Shown here one piece after another: positions 12,191-22,377 of a stretch of DNA of 64,000 nucleotides; position 1 is the stretch's first letter, and the number at the start of each line of letters is the position of its first letter. The stretch spans positions 62,001-126,000 of the forward strand of contig JAYKXP010000010.1 of assembly GCA_037176845.1 (NCBI GenBank), read 5' to 3'. The translations under genes and the position numbers were made by a program. Source of the stretch: Paramarasmius palmivorus (Eukaryota > Basidiomycota > Agaricomycetes > Agaricales > Marasmiaceae). The notes below the pieces were generated by a model. It was not told the DNA's origin and made no database searches. It saw nothing but the letters and a program-made list of their open reading frames with translations.

Positions 12191-13434
12191 TTAGAAACTT
12201 TCGTCTTCGACCAAGTCCCATCCATCTTCCTCTTCCTCCACCCTTTCTTCCTTCTTTGGTACAGTAATACCTCTCCTGGCGGAGTTCAAGGTACGAAGCC
12301 TCGAGGCTGGTGTCGAAGATATCGACTGCAGTAACTGTGCGAAATCTAATTGGAACTGCGGAGGCGTTGGTGCAGATAGCAAAGGATGTGTAAGGTGCGA
12401 GCGACGTCCCAGCTCGGGACTACAGCAAACTGCCCACAAATTGCTCAATACTTCACCAGCCTGCGCAAGTGGAATGTCCACTGATTGCGTAAAGGCAAGG
12501 TAGGTGACATTGTAAATGAGCATTGTGATAGCGGTTGTGAAAGAATTTTGTGCGTGAGGTTCTGGCTGTGAGACGGTGTATGAGTCCGAGATCATCGTCG
12601 GTGGTTCCCAGTCACTGGATGAGGGTGCAGCTGAAGTTTGTTGGGGATTCGAGGAGACGTGTAATGGGTGCTTTGTGTGCCACTTCGCCCAACCTCCGTG
12701 CTCTCCTCCGCGACTGGCACCTATCCAGGGCGTTCCTACACCGAGCTTGTTGAGACTCCAGGGCCCTGCCATGTTATTTGAAAAGGAAGCTTGATACCGA
12801 GGTAGAAGGTGAGTAAGGTGAGGAAATGGATCGTGTGTGTGATGACAGCGTTTATATGATCTGGAGGATATCTTCTGATGTCCCCTGGGACGGGAAGTAC
12901 CAGCTCCGCAATCGTCCATTCCCCTCTGGCACCAGCATTTCCCCTGATACTCGGTCTGCCTCCAACTTCGACGACATGGAACACTTCCACCAATTCCTGC
13001 ACAAGCCCAGATCGCGCACGAGCAATGTCGGAGGACAGTGTATTCAGCTCCCGTTGCATGCGAATCAAGTTTTGGCTTATGTTTTGATTCTGATGAGGAG
13101 TTGTGGGGAGAAGTTTGGCTGCTGATAGGGTACGTCGACGGGCTGCGAGCGTCTCGCGAAGTGTTTGTAGTCGGGCACGTTTTTTGTCGCATTCTTTCTT
13201 GACCCGCGCCAGCGCATTCGTGACTTCGTCAAACCTAGCCTGTTGTGCTGCTAGCTGAGCTCTACGTATTCGATTCGGCTCGATTGTAGCAAGGGCTTTG
13301 CTAGCCTTTGATTTTTGTTCGGAAAGATCGGAAGCAAAATGGGTTGTTTGAATTCGGAAGTTTTGTGAGTGTGCTCTAAGGCAGTTGGCACAGTAGAACT
13401 GGCGTTGAAAGAGCTCGCAGTTCTTGCACTCCAT
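12191..13434 (-). CDS. ATG14: ATG14-like subunit of the Vps34 PI3-kinase complex
   Basis: Predicted Atg14/Barkor family (UVRAG/Vps38/Atg14 domain) protein, which directs the Vps34-Vps15-Vps30 lipid kinase to the site of autophagosome formation. ATG at 13434 gives MECKNCELFQRQFYCANC, the paired CxxC motifs that open this family. A coiled coil follows (ARFDEVTNALARVKKECDKK, then LQTLRETLAARR), then a conserved core with HTIHFLTLLTFYLGIKLPF and FTTAITMLIYNVTYLAFTQS. The C terminus is acidic (EERVEEEEDGWDLVEDESF). An intron lies near 12770. An earlier in-frame ATG at 13542 would add 36 residues, but the family begins at the CxxC block and a repeated GC-rich element lies between the two. The symbol rests on domain pattern, not alignment. 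Confidence 0.75.
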
Positions 13435-13493
13435 CGAACTGGCCTGGCACTCTGAATTTTGAAAGAGAGAATGGTGTGGTGCGTCAGCGTCAC

Positions 13494-13513
13494 TGATAAG
13501 CGCTGAAGCGCCC
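13494..13513. promoter_or_regulatory. AGCGCT dyad element upstream of ATG14-like gene
   Basis: TGATAAGCGCTGAAGCGCCC lies about 60 bp upstream of the preferred ATG14 start. A near copy lies at 16641, and related paired AGCGCT elements occur at 29468 and 45576. A regulatory function is inferred only. Confidence 0.3.
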
Positions 13514-13732
13514 GCACCCGTATCCCACGCCCCTTTCTCCATCAAGCGACGGCCAGTACAATCGTTTCTTGAGACTTGAGCAATCACCAAAACCCGCTTC
13601 GCTCTCGGCTTTCTATATCAGCTATTGAAGTATCCATAATCATTCCGGGGGAGCTTATTACAAAGTAGAATATCCACGTCTGTCTGCAAGAGTCCGTACA
13701 GATAGTAGTGTCCTTCGTCAGGGTTCCAACGT

Positions 13733-16063
13733 CTAGATATGTGGGATAAAAGTCGTCCATTCAACTTCTAACAAAGTCTCTGCGGAAAGATTGCGTAGAA
13801 GTAAAAAAGGTAAGATAACGAGAATAATTCGCGCGACCAGATAGAGATAGAGGAGGAAATGGTGTAGCCTCAGGAGCGCGACAAACTGAATCCAGCGCAT
13901 AAAGAGCGGAAAGAGCAGCCGTGCGAGAAACGAAAGGACCGTAGGCTTATATCGCGAACCTATAGGCTCGAATTCGAGCATCGGATGGAGATAGATTTCA
14001 CGGAGAGACAGGATCCCGACTACCAAAAGAAGGTACCCTGGAATGCATGTCAACAACAGTGCAGAAGTGTTCCACACCCATCGTGTTTGACACCGAGGAA
14101 AGGCAAAGTCCCATGCAATACAGTGAATAGCCCCCAGATACAACGACATACAGAGCTGTACCACACCAAAAATCGATGATATCTTTTGTGGTCGACCGCC
14201 GCAGGCAAACGTGGGGACCCTCAACTCCGAGTCCCTGATACGGTCCACGAAGGGTGCATCGTCAGCTGTAGTCAGGATTGGTGACCTCGGAAAGCCTGGC
14301 CCTGGCTTTACGATTTGTGGGAGAATGTGCCGGGGTAGGTCCTTGAGAAGAAATATAACCACCAGTGGCGTTCGAAGACAAGTGATTAAATCTGAAGAAA
14401 GTGAGTACCACCGTTATACACATTTAATATGACGGGGATGATTACTTGTCAATTTCCGCCAAAAGCTTTTGAGCCAGGCCTGTCTTTTGACCGTCAGTGG
14501 ACGGGATGTGGCCCGAGCATCGCAATTCACTTGCTCGACTGAAGCATCACTAGTCCATCAAAAGACATGTGAATTAGCTTGATCCCAAAACAGATCGGAC
14601 ATACGCTCTGGCGGCAGATGATGACGCTGCATTTTCATCGATGGGATCTTCCGAAAGACATAGTGATGGTTCGACTTCCTTAGACGATTCACCAGGAAGG
14701 GCGGCACCGCTAATCGATGGCGGCTCACTGCATAGCTTAAGTCGTACGGTGAGTCGTTAAACATGCTAGACTTACATACCATTTGGTGTCCACGCGAATG
14801 CTCTCATCCGAGTCATTCGACAAAGCCTCTAAATTCGCTTCCAAGGTATCGTGCTCCAACGACAATATAAAGCCCACTTGGAGGCTTAATGAATCATCCA
14901 TTGGAGAATCTAAGGGTGGGCTTCCAACGCTGTATATACGGTATTTAGAACATGCTTATACCGAACTGAAACCATTATACCAACCTGACCCAATCGAAAA
15001 CAGACTCCAACTCACGTCCCAAACGCAAGCCTTGTGAAGATGAATGACATTTCCACGGAAAAGAATCATCCCATAAAGGATTCTCGCAGTCCACGTCTAA
15101 GAATGGAGCTGGCGTAAGTTCAAACAAACAGCACAGTTAGTCAAGCATACCAGTCAATGGTATATCCGTGATGTCCGACTCGATGGTAGCTAGTTCCGGA
15201 ATCCGAGTACAAGGCGTAGGTGGCCGTGATTTATCTTACAAGAAGTATTAGCGATCATAATTGACAGCCTATTCGAAGCGTACCTGACACAATTAGACAA
15301 ATTCTGACAGGGCATTCCACATTCAATGGTTTCCTCCACCAAAAGCCATATGCAAAGAGGTTTATGGATGCATAAGCGATGGTCACAAGTTCTAGCTCTG
15401 TAATAAGGAGTTTTCGCAAGGTACGAGCGACGACTTGTAGTAGGAACCAGCTTGTTTGTAGTAGAAGGATCGTTTTTGAAATGGCGTCTCCTTTGCTCTT
15501 GTCGAGAATCTCATTTTCTGTGAGGGAAGGAAAGGTGATCTGGCCTCTGCCTTCTAATCTATTCATCTTGTCGAAGGATAAGGTCTCAAGCTCAACACCC
15601 TGTGAGTCGCACAGCATGAAACCACCCATAATAAGGAAAAAGCTGTGAGTGATTGTCCAGGGTGCAGGGCAATCTAAGGTATTAATGTGAGTCATCACGA
15701 AACGGGATATATCAATATTCCGCACTATGCTTTGATTTCATCTTTCTAGTGATCCTCCTCGCAGACACCCACTGTCGTAATGCCCAGACAGCAATATATT
15801 CGGGAAACAAGATAGCGAGGCCCATGATCATTAATCATTGCTCGTCGCAGGACGACTCGGTTGTGCGAATCATCAGGGCTTGGGACATTGGGGTGAATAG
15901 CAATCCAGGTACAGGCGAATATCGTCGTCAAGCAGCTCCAAACGATGTTGTACACCGTCCTCGTAGATGGTGTATCAGACACTACATAAGCAACATCGGA
16001 TCGAGGAAGGGCGATAGGACTGCCTGATGTGGGTACGATATAAGAAAGGAGGAAGAGCAACAT
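13733..16063 (-). CDS. Multi-pass membrane protein of an expanded agaric family, probably frameshifted
   Basis: ATG at 16063 starts a signal peptide (MLLFLLSYIVPTSG) followed by VWSCLTTIFACTWIAIHPNV, the hallmark block of a large uncharacterised membrane-protein family of agarics. Later blocks agree: WTITHSFFLIMGGFMLCD, SKGDAISK, LLITELELVTIAYASIN, FWWRKPLNVECPV, and a C-terminal exon with several helices (GAIHCIAWDF, LLYLYLVARIILVILPF) ending VEWTTFIPHI at 13733. The middle (about 14450-15250) is a low-complexity region over several exons. At about 15823-15839 a 7-nt tandem repeat throws the frame just before LAILFPEYIAVWALRQW. With no intron able to repair it, this copy may be broken. Function unknown. 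Confidence 0.6.
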
Positions 16064-16488
16064 CGTTGGAGCACTCACGGTCTTCACGTCCCATATATGA
16101 GAGTCTATGCATCGCCTGGAAGTATCAGATACAAACGACACCTTCTGTTATCTTACTCTCCTTCAGGAAAGAATATGATGGTTTACATCCGAGTCATTTG
16201 TACATCATTCTGACTTCTTCGGCATAGCCATGATACAGCAAAAAAAAAGCTTCGACGTCGCGATGTGATAGCTAGCAGTCAGCTGGTCACCACTTTGAGA
16301 TGTAACGCCTGGCAGACGTGAAGGGCATGAGTGCTTGAGCATTCGTGTTAACATAATGGATACACACGAGTATGGCGAACGGGAGAATGATCAATCCAAG
16401 AGTACTGGTTTTAGACACGAAGTCGAAGGAGGAGCCTGAGGACCAGGTAACTAGCACATGCCGAGAACGACCGGGTTCTGTTTAGGCA
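16064..16488. other. Upstream region of the membrane-protein gene
   Basis: No gene was recognised here. It separates the minus-strand membrane-protein gene from the plus-strand short gene, so it probably holds both promoters. Confidence 0.4.
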
Positions 16489-16498
16489 AACCCTAACC
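16489..16498. promoter_or_regulatory. Telo-box-like motif upstream of short gene
   Basis: AACCCTAACC, about 37-46 nt upstream of the ATG at 16535. It matches the motif upstream of prefoldin and CSN5. Confidence 0.3.
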
Positions 16499-16534
16499 AC
16501 GGCACCATCAAAACTTTGGTTTCCAGCTATTGCA

Positions 16535-16789
16535 ATGGCAGCCTCAAATGCACAGGAGGACACAGATGCAATCTCGGATTTGAAAAGTAGCAGCGAGGCA
16601 AAATTGAGGCGAAATCGGAAAGCTTCGAAGTGAGTGTGGTTGATAAGCGCTAAGCGCCCAAGCGTAAATTTCTTTCCTCCTTCCTTCCTTCCACCGTCTT
16701 GTTTTCAACCACTGTGCTGACTCCTCTGGTCGACGGCCATTACAAACCGGTACAGGGTGATTCGAGATGCGATGCCTACCGGACTCCTG
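16535..16789 (+). CDS. Start of an unrecognised short gene (first two exons)
   Basis: ATG at 16535 gives MAASNAQEDTDAISDLK, then a basic stretch ending RRNRKASK. Exon 1 is 16535-16629; a 126 nt intron (GTGAGT to GTACAG) leads to exon 2, 16756-16789, which reads VIRDAMPTGLL and ends at a GTGAGT donor. Further exons downstream (16850-17250) could not be chained without stops. Support comes from two consensus introns and a telo-box-like promoter motif; no family was recognised, so function is not assigned. The last exon and stop are unknown, and the end given is only the second donor. Confidence 0.35.
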
Positions 16790-17467
16790 GTGAGTGTCCA
16801 GTCATCCATCTGGAGCGAGTCGTGTGGGTCCAGTTCAAGTGACTTTCCAATCAGTATTTTCTGTACATATGATCAAACGAATGCTGGGAAAAGATGGACG
16901 GCGTTAAGAAAGATGTTTAGAATCAGATCAGGTGTGTTTTGCAACCAGATATTTCCCAAGAGCTCGAATCTCAAGTCATTCCAAGTTCTTCCCCAGGCAC
17001 TACACATCGAAAGTCTTATCGCATCACTACCGTTACGGAGAGCAACGTGGCCGAGGGTTTCGGAAGGGAACCATTGATCTTCTGCGTTTGAATGTAACGT
17101 TCAGTTATACCCCTTACTATCAACAGAATTTGGTCACCTCAATTATCGACTCATTCAGATTGAATGCTTTTGGCTTCCCTCATGATCTTCGCGCGTTAAT
17201 GCCACGCTCTTTCACCACAAATCTCACGACATTCGGGCAAGACTCGGGATAATTCCTGGCTGGACCCATCTTCCTTCATCCTTTTAATTCAACGTGACGA
17301 GGATCAGAACGCTCGTTTGGTGGGACGCTAAGCCCAAAATACAAAGATTACCCCGCTGGAAATGGGTCGCGTGGCTCTTACACCCCGGGATCTGTAGAGG
17401 CACCTAGGTTCAAATAGCTCTCCGTTGTCATCATGGAACACGCCAGAGACCTCGAGCCAGCGCAAAG

Positions 17468-19718
17468 ATGGTATCTGCATTACTGTTACTTCTACTAGCG
17501 ACTGGGGCCAGTGCAGCAATAGTCGAGCGCTTCGAGGACCTTGCCAAAAAGGATTATGATTTCATAGTCATTGGAGGTGCGTCGCTGTGACTTTCCTTCA
17601 AATTCTGTGTGTGATACTCACTGCTTTCAATTCATAGGTGGAACAGCAGGAAATGTCATCGCTAATCGACTCTCTGAAAACCCCTCATGGTCCGTTTTAG
17701 TTTTGGAGGCTGGTGGATCGTACGTGCCATCGTTGCTCACTTCCCTATTGCTTCTGACTAGCGGTACAGAAATCAAAACACTCCTCTTGGTTCTCTCGCA
17801 GAGATCCCCCAGTTATGCGGAGCGTTACTTGGCTCTGCCCTGGATTGGAACTATACCGCGTCTCTGGGAAGTGGTACAGGAAGTAGGACGACGCTACTTC
17901 CTCGGGGATTCGTTCTGGGAGGCACAAGCTCCATTAGTACGGGATGTTCTTCTTCACGTTAGCTCTTCGCTCACCCTGGACAGATTGTATGGCTTATACC
18001 CGTGGAAGCAAGGGTGACTGGGACCGGTACGCCAAGGTCACAGGTGACCCTGGTTGGTCGTGGGATGGCGTTCAACGTTACATTCGCAAGGTGCCTATTA
18101 CTATTCGTTTGCTTTTCACTTGTGACAACTCCCGCCCGCAGAACGAACGCTTCACTCCTCCTGTCAGTAGCCGTAATATCACAGGCGAATTCGATCCAGC
18201 AGTGCACGGATTCGATGGTATCAATCCTGTCACCCTATCAGTCTTTCAGCATGAATTGGACCGCCGTGTCATCGAAGCTAGTAGGAACGTTGCAGCGGAC
18301 TTGGAAGCTTTCAAATTTAACCTGGACACGAATTCCGGGAACCAGCTGGGCGTTGGTGTGTTGATTCTCTCTCGCTCGTAGGATGGCGGTATATTGATTT
18401 TAAGTTGTAACCAGGTTTTGCGCAGTCAACTGTCCTCAACGGGACGCGAAGTAGTTCGGCTACTTCTTATTTGGCCAAGAAGTTCATACAAAGGCCGAAC
18501 CTGCATGTGGTACTGCATTCCCATGTAACGAAGATCATACCCAAGAAAAGTGGGTCATTGGACTTCGAACATGTAGAATTCTCGCAAGACGGTGGTGGTA
18601 TGTTTTCACAGCGATTACTTCTCGGAATTCCTACTCAGTGCCTACTAGAAACATTCCAGACCATTACCGCCAAGAAAGAAATTGTACTCTCGGCTGGAAC
18701 GATTGGTACAGCCCAGATTCTCATGCTCTCTGGAATTGGAGATACCGCTGAGCTCTCGTCTATTGGTGTACCGACTTTAAAGCACCTCCCTTCTGTGGGC
18801 CGAAATATGTCGGAACAGCCAATAGTACAAAGTCCATTCCAAGTCAACACAACAGATACCGGGGATACTTCAGTACAGAACCAGACAGTCGCGAATGAAC
18901 AGATGAGGCTTTGGTCAGAAGAGAGACGAGGTCCATTGGCAAATGCACCTCTTTTGGATATTGGCTGGCTTCGAGTTCCTGTTGAAGAAGGCGTAGAGGA
19001 TCCTGCTGGTGACTCCAAAACAGCCCATCTGGAGGTACAATTTATTGTGAGTTCTCGGAACCTACACCTATGACCATATGCAATCATCTAATATCTAATA
19101 GAATAGTAATATCCCACCGGCTGCCCAAGGCAACTTCATTATCGCGAGCCCGACATTGGTATCTCCCGCTTCTCGTATGTTGCTTCCTATCATCTTACGT
19201 ATTCGATACTTACCTCAGCACGACTGCAGGCGGCTTCATCAAGCTGAAGTCTTCCAATCCATTCGAATATCCAGAGATTGACCTCAACCTTCTCTCTTCC
19301 CCTTTTGACGTGTTCGCTCTACGGGAAGGTCTACGCATGATTCATCAATTTATGACTTCGCCCCTTTTTGACGGCTTCGTGGTCTCCTCTGTGCTCCCCA
19401 TCTCTCCCGACGCTTCTGACGAGGAATTCGATGCCTACATTCGAAGTACAGCAGGTGGTGCGGCGCATATTACGGGAACAGCTGCTATGACAGCAAAAGA
19501 CGCCGCATGGGGCGTCGTCAACCCAGATCTAAGAGTAAAGGGTGTGAAGGGTGTGAGGGTTGTTGACGCGAGTGTGTTGGTGAGTTTTTGGTTTGTCGTT
19601 TGTGCAATCGTAAGACTAACCGTCATGGTAGCCCTTCATACCAGCAGGACACACACAAGCTCCCGTGTACATCGCAGCCGAGAGGGGCGCGGATCTAATA
19701 AAGGCAGCCTGGAAATGA
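17468..19718 (+). CDS. GMC oxidoreductase, aryl-alcohol-oxidase-like, secreted
   Basis: An FAD enzyme of the glucose-methanol-choline family; such secreted fungal enzymes oxidise alcohols and release hydrogen peroxide for lignin-degrading peroxidases. ATG at 17468 with a signal peptide (MVSALLLLLATGASA). The FAD-binding block DFIVIGGGTAGNVIANRL spans the first intron. Further blocks are LPRGFVLGGTSSIN, YTRGSKGDWDRYAKVTGD and VLSAGTIGTAQILMLSGIG. The catalytic pair is His in GGAAHITGTAAM and His in AGHTQAPVYIAAERG, the H/H arrangement of aryl-alcohol oxidase. It ends LIKAAWK at 19718. About nine short introns; the acceptor for exon 3 must be GGTACAG to give NQNTPLGSLAEIPQL. It diverges clearly from the tandem pair at 22-29 kb. 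Confidence 0.87.
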
Positions 19719-19959
19719 GAATACGGACCATCGCTATTTATTCTTATTTTTGTGCATGTACGCTAGTCAGTACGTGGGTCATAGCGAGCAGAAATCCCCT
19801 GTCTGAACTATAGGCGCTAAATTGGTGCTTATACCTCTACTCTCATAACAGTGAAACCCCGTTTCTCTAACAGCGTGAATACAATTTATGCACCTATAAT
19901 ACACAAGCATGACTGGATCTACTACATCACAAAGCAGGACAAGAAATTTGGGTGTTTGG

Positions 19960-21441
19960 TCAACCGATGGCCATCGAGTTATCCACCGCCTCTGAAACAC
20001 GGTCTGTTGCGTTCGAGGAAGCTTCTGGCTCTGCATAGGTCTTTGGACGCATCGAGAAAATGACATCCTTGATAACTTGAGCGATGAGACCATGCTGCGC
20101 TTCGACTGCGATCTTAGTGCTGTTGAGAAAGGGTGAGCATCAGTCTAGGCTGTTACTGTGCTCACTGACCTATCCTTCACGCTCTTAGCCAGCTGGCTCT
20201 CTTCTTTCTTCTTCTCCTCTTTCTCAGTCTGAGCGGTATCGTGATTGCCACGTCCAGTGATGAAAGAAAGGAACGTACCTTTGCGCCTTCTTTCTCGGGC
20301 AAAGAGGGTAAGATAGGTCTTGTGCTTGCAACCCCAGAGCTGGCTTTGGACAACTTTTGGTGGAGATCCGCGAGTTGCGACACAGCGTACGCCCTATTCT
20401 GTTGAAGACAGAATAGCGTCAGCACCCATGAGACGAGAACAGAGGGATAGCGCATACGGAGATCAAGGGGCTCTGACTCAGGGTATTCGCCCAGTACTTG
20501 TTCCAAAGCATGCCGAGCAGCTCATTGTCCATCTTGGACTTGAATATCTCCACTTCGAGCTGATAGTACTGGTTCGCGTGTACACCAAAGTCTTCGATCT
20601 TGCTCAGAGGGATAGACTGATACTCCGATTGAGCAGCGTTAGGTGGTTTATAGTTTTCGGGATATGTACGGAAGGCGCCGATGTCGACTTTGCCAGCGGA
20701 GATCGTGCGGTTGGGATCGATCTGAAAGCGTGAGGTTTACACTTGGGTGGCGAGGTGTAGCGAGTTGGAACGTACGACTACGGCCACAAATGGATCTTGA
20801 TACATCTGATTGTTCATTTCGGTCGTGACATCTATTCCAGATAACCAACATCCATATCCGGGATGGGAATGGTACCACCCAATGGCGTTTTCAAGTCGCC
20901 CGACCTATTTTCCTCATCAGATGTTGGCAAAGACGCGATAACACGAAAGCACGCACCCTCTCACTTCCAGTGGTATACTGCACCATGTATTCCGCCGCTT
21001 CATTTCCTGCATTAACACGCGTTTCTGTTCCCTGGACCGGCAGTGCAAAAGAGTCCATGATAACCATTGTGGTGCCGATGATTTTGCCCTGCATCATGCC
21101 CATGATCTCGTAGGGTACTCCGGAGCGCGCGTGTATGACCTATTAGCGACGATTAAACGGATCCAGTAACAAGCAAGAACGACAAAGACTGACCATTTTG
21201 ATCAAAGCAACGGCGGAGATTTTACATTTCTTGAAGTAGTGAGGGCTACAACAAGTTGGATTCATTGACAAGGATGAGAAGACATAAGGGCTCACTCTTC
21301 CTTCCACGGCGCCGCGTTGGTTACCTTTCGATGTTCCACTGGATCATACTTGAATATCTCGTCTTCTGGGGAGAGTTCTTGGATGCTGTTTGCGAGATCA
21401 AATGTTTGTCGGGCCGTACTACTGCCTGCAGCCGTCGTCAT
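19960..21441 (-). CDS. CSN5: COP9 signalosome subunit 5 (cullin deneddylase)
   Basis: The catalytic metalloprotease of the COP9 signalosome, which removes Nedd8 from cullins and so resets SCF ubiquitin ligases. ATG at 21441 ([19 protein letters not shown]), then [18 protein letters not shown]. The MPN+/JAMM domain has [16 protein letters not shown] (metal-site Glu), then [17 protein letters not shown] with the HSHP and Asp zinc ligands, so the enzyme should be active. C-terminal blocks [20 protein letters not shown] and DLHQKLSKA follow. The end is [13 protein letters not shown] at a TGA at 19960. Around eight introns. Its first few codons and promoter are duplicated downstream (copy near 25337-25450). 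Confidence 0.92.
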
Positions 21442-21536
21442 CTCGTCCCTTCAGAGACTCAATTAGCAAGTAAAGGCCAGCAAAGGAGGGGTCGCAGCTT
21501 ACCACTACGAGAATGTCGATTTTGGGAGCAAAACAC

Positions 21537-21549
21537 CCCTAACCCTAAC
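21537..21549. promoter_or_regulatory. Telomere-repeat-like motif upstream of CSN5
   Basis: CCCTAACCCTAAC, about 95 nt upstream of the CSN5 start; kept in the duplicated copy at 25396-25407. Two units are far too few for a telomere. Confidence 0.4.
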
Positions 21550-22377
21550 GTATGAGTGTGACCTGAGTGTGACGCAGGTGTGACAAACATCCTTCTTTTT
21601 TGGTGCTGTGAAGTGAATAGACGATTGCCCCCAGTTTCTTAATGTTACAAGGTGTGTCTCAGAGCTTTCGCAAGATAACACATCTGACAATTGCTAATAG
21701 CTGTATACACCCTGCCTCTCAATGCATTGTTCATATTTCATCTTCTGCGACCGTCAACCATGAACCCATAGGCGCCCAGAAATGCTTATAACCTATAGCA
21801 AACCTATAGTGCCGAGCCGACCACGTCCAGAAATATAACACCTTCGCCAGCACGACGACGTATAATGCCCTCGTGGACGACCGGTTCTTTAATCTGGGTT
21901 TCCGACTGAAACAGGAAACATAACCCCGTGGGCTTCGAGCGATGAAGGATTCGGATGATTCGCTTGATTGCTCACAGGCGGCGGAATATTGAGGCTCAGA
22001 TGATGAGGTTGACATACATTTTTCTGCCGAAAGGATGCATAAAATGGTGGTCCCAGATCACAAATGTGAAGTCATGCACTCGCAGATTTTCTATATGGCT
22101 TCTGATATTCTGCTCCTACTTTTAAATCGAGTGGATAAGGCATATGCAGATGCTCATGGTCGTTCTCTTGGCATGTTCACTACTTAGTAAGTCTACCTCT
22201 GTTTTAAGCATGGAAAAATCCACTGAATATCTTTGAGTGCTTCATATTGTATCTTCCAAGGCCTTTGCAACGTCGCGTCATGACCTGGTCATGACCATGT
22301 TCTCTACGCCGGCATAATTTTACGGCAAGGGTATGTTTAAAAGGGCAGACTGCAAATCTCAAACAAAGTATATCGCC

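Noticed and set aside
13494..13542. Earlier ATG14 start at 13542
   Set aside because: It would place a repeated promoter-like element inside the protein and add residues ahead of the CxxC block with which the family begins; kept as an alternative only.
21731..22015. Minus-strand open frame of 94 codons in the duplicated spacer
   Set aside because: The matching stretch in copy B (about 25810-26180) does not keep the frame, so it is not under coding constraint.
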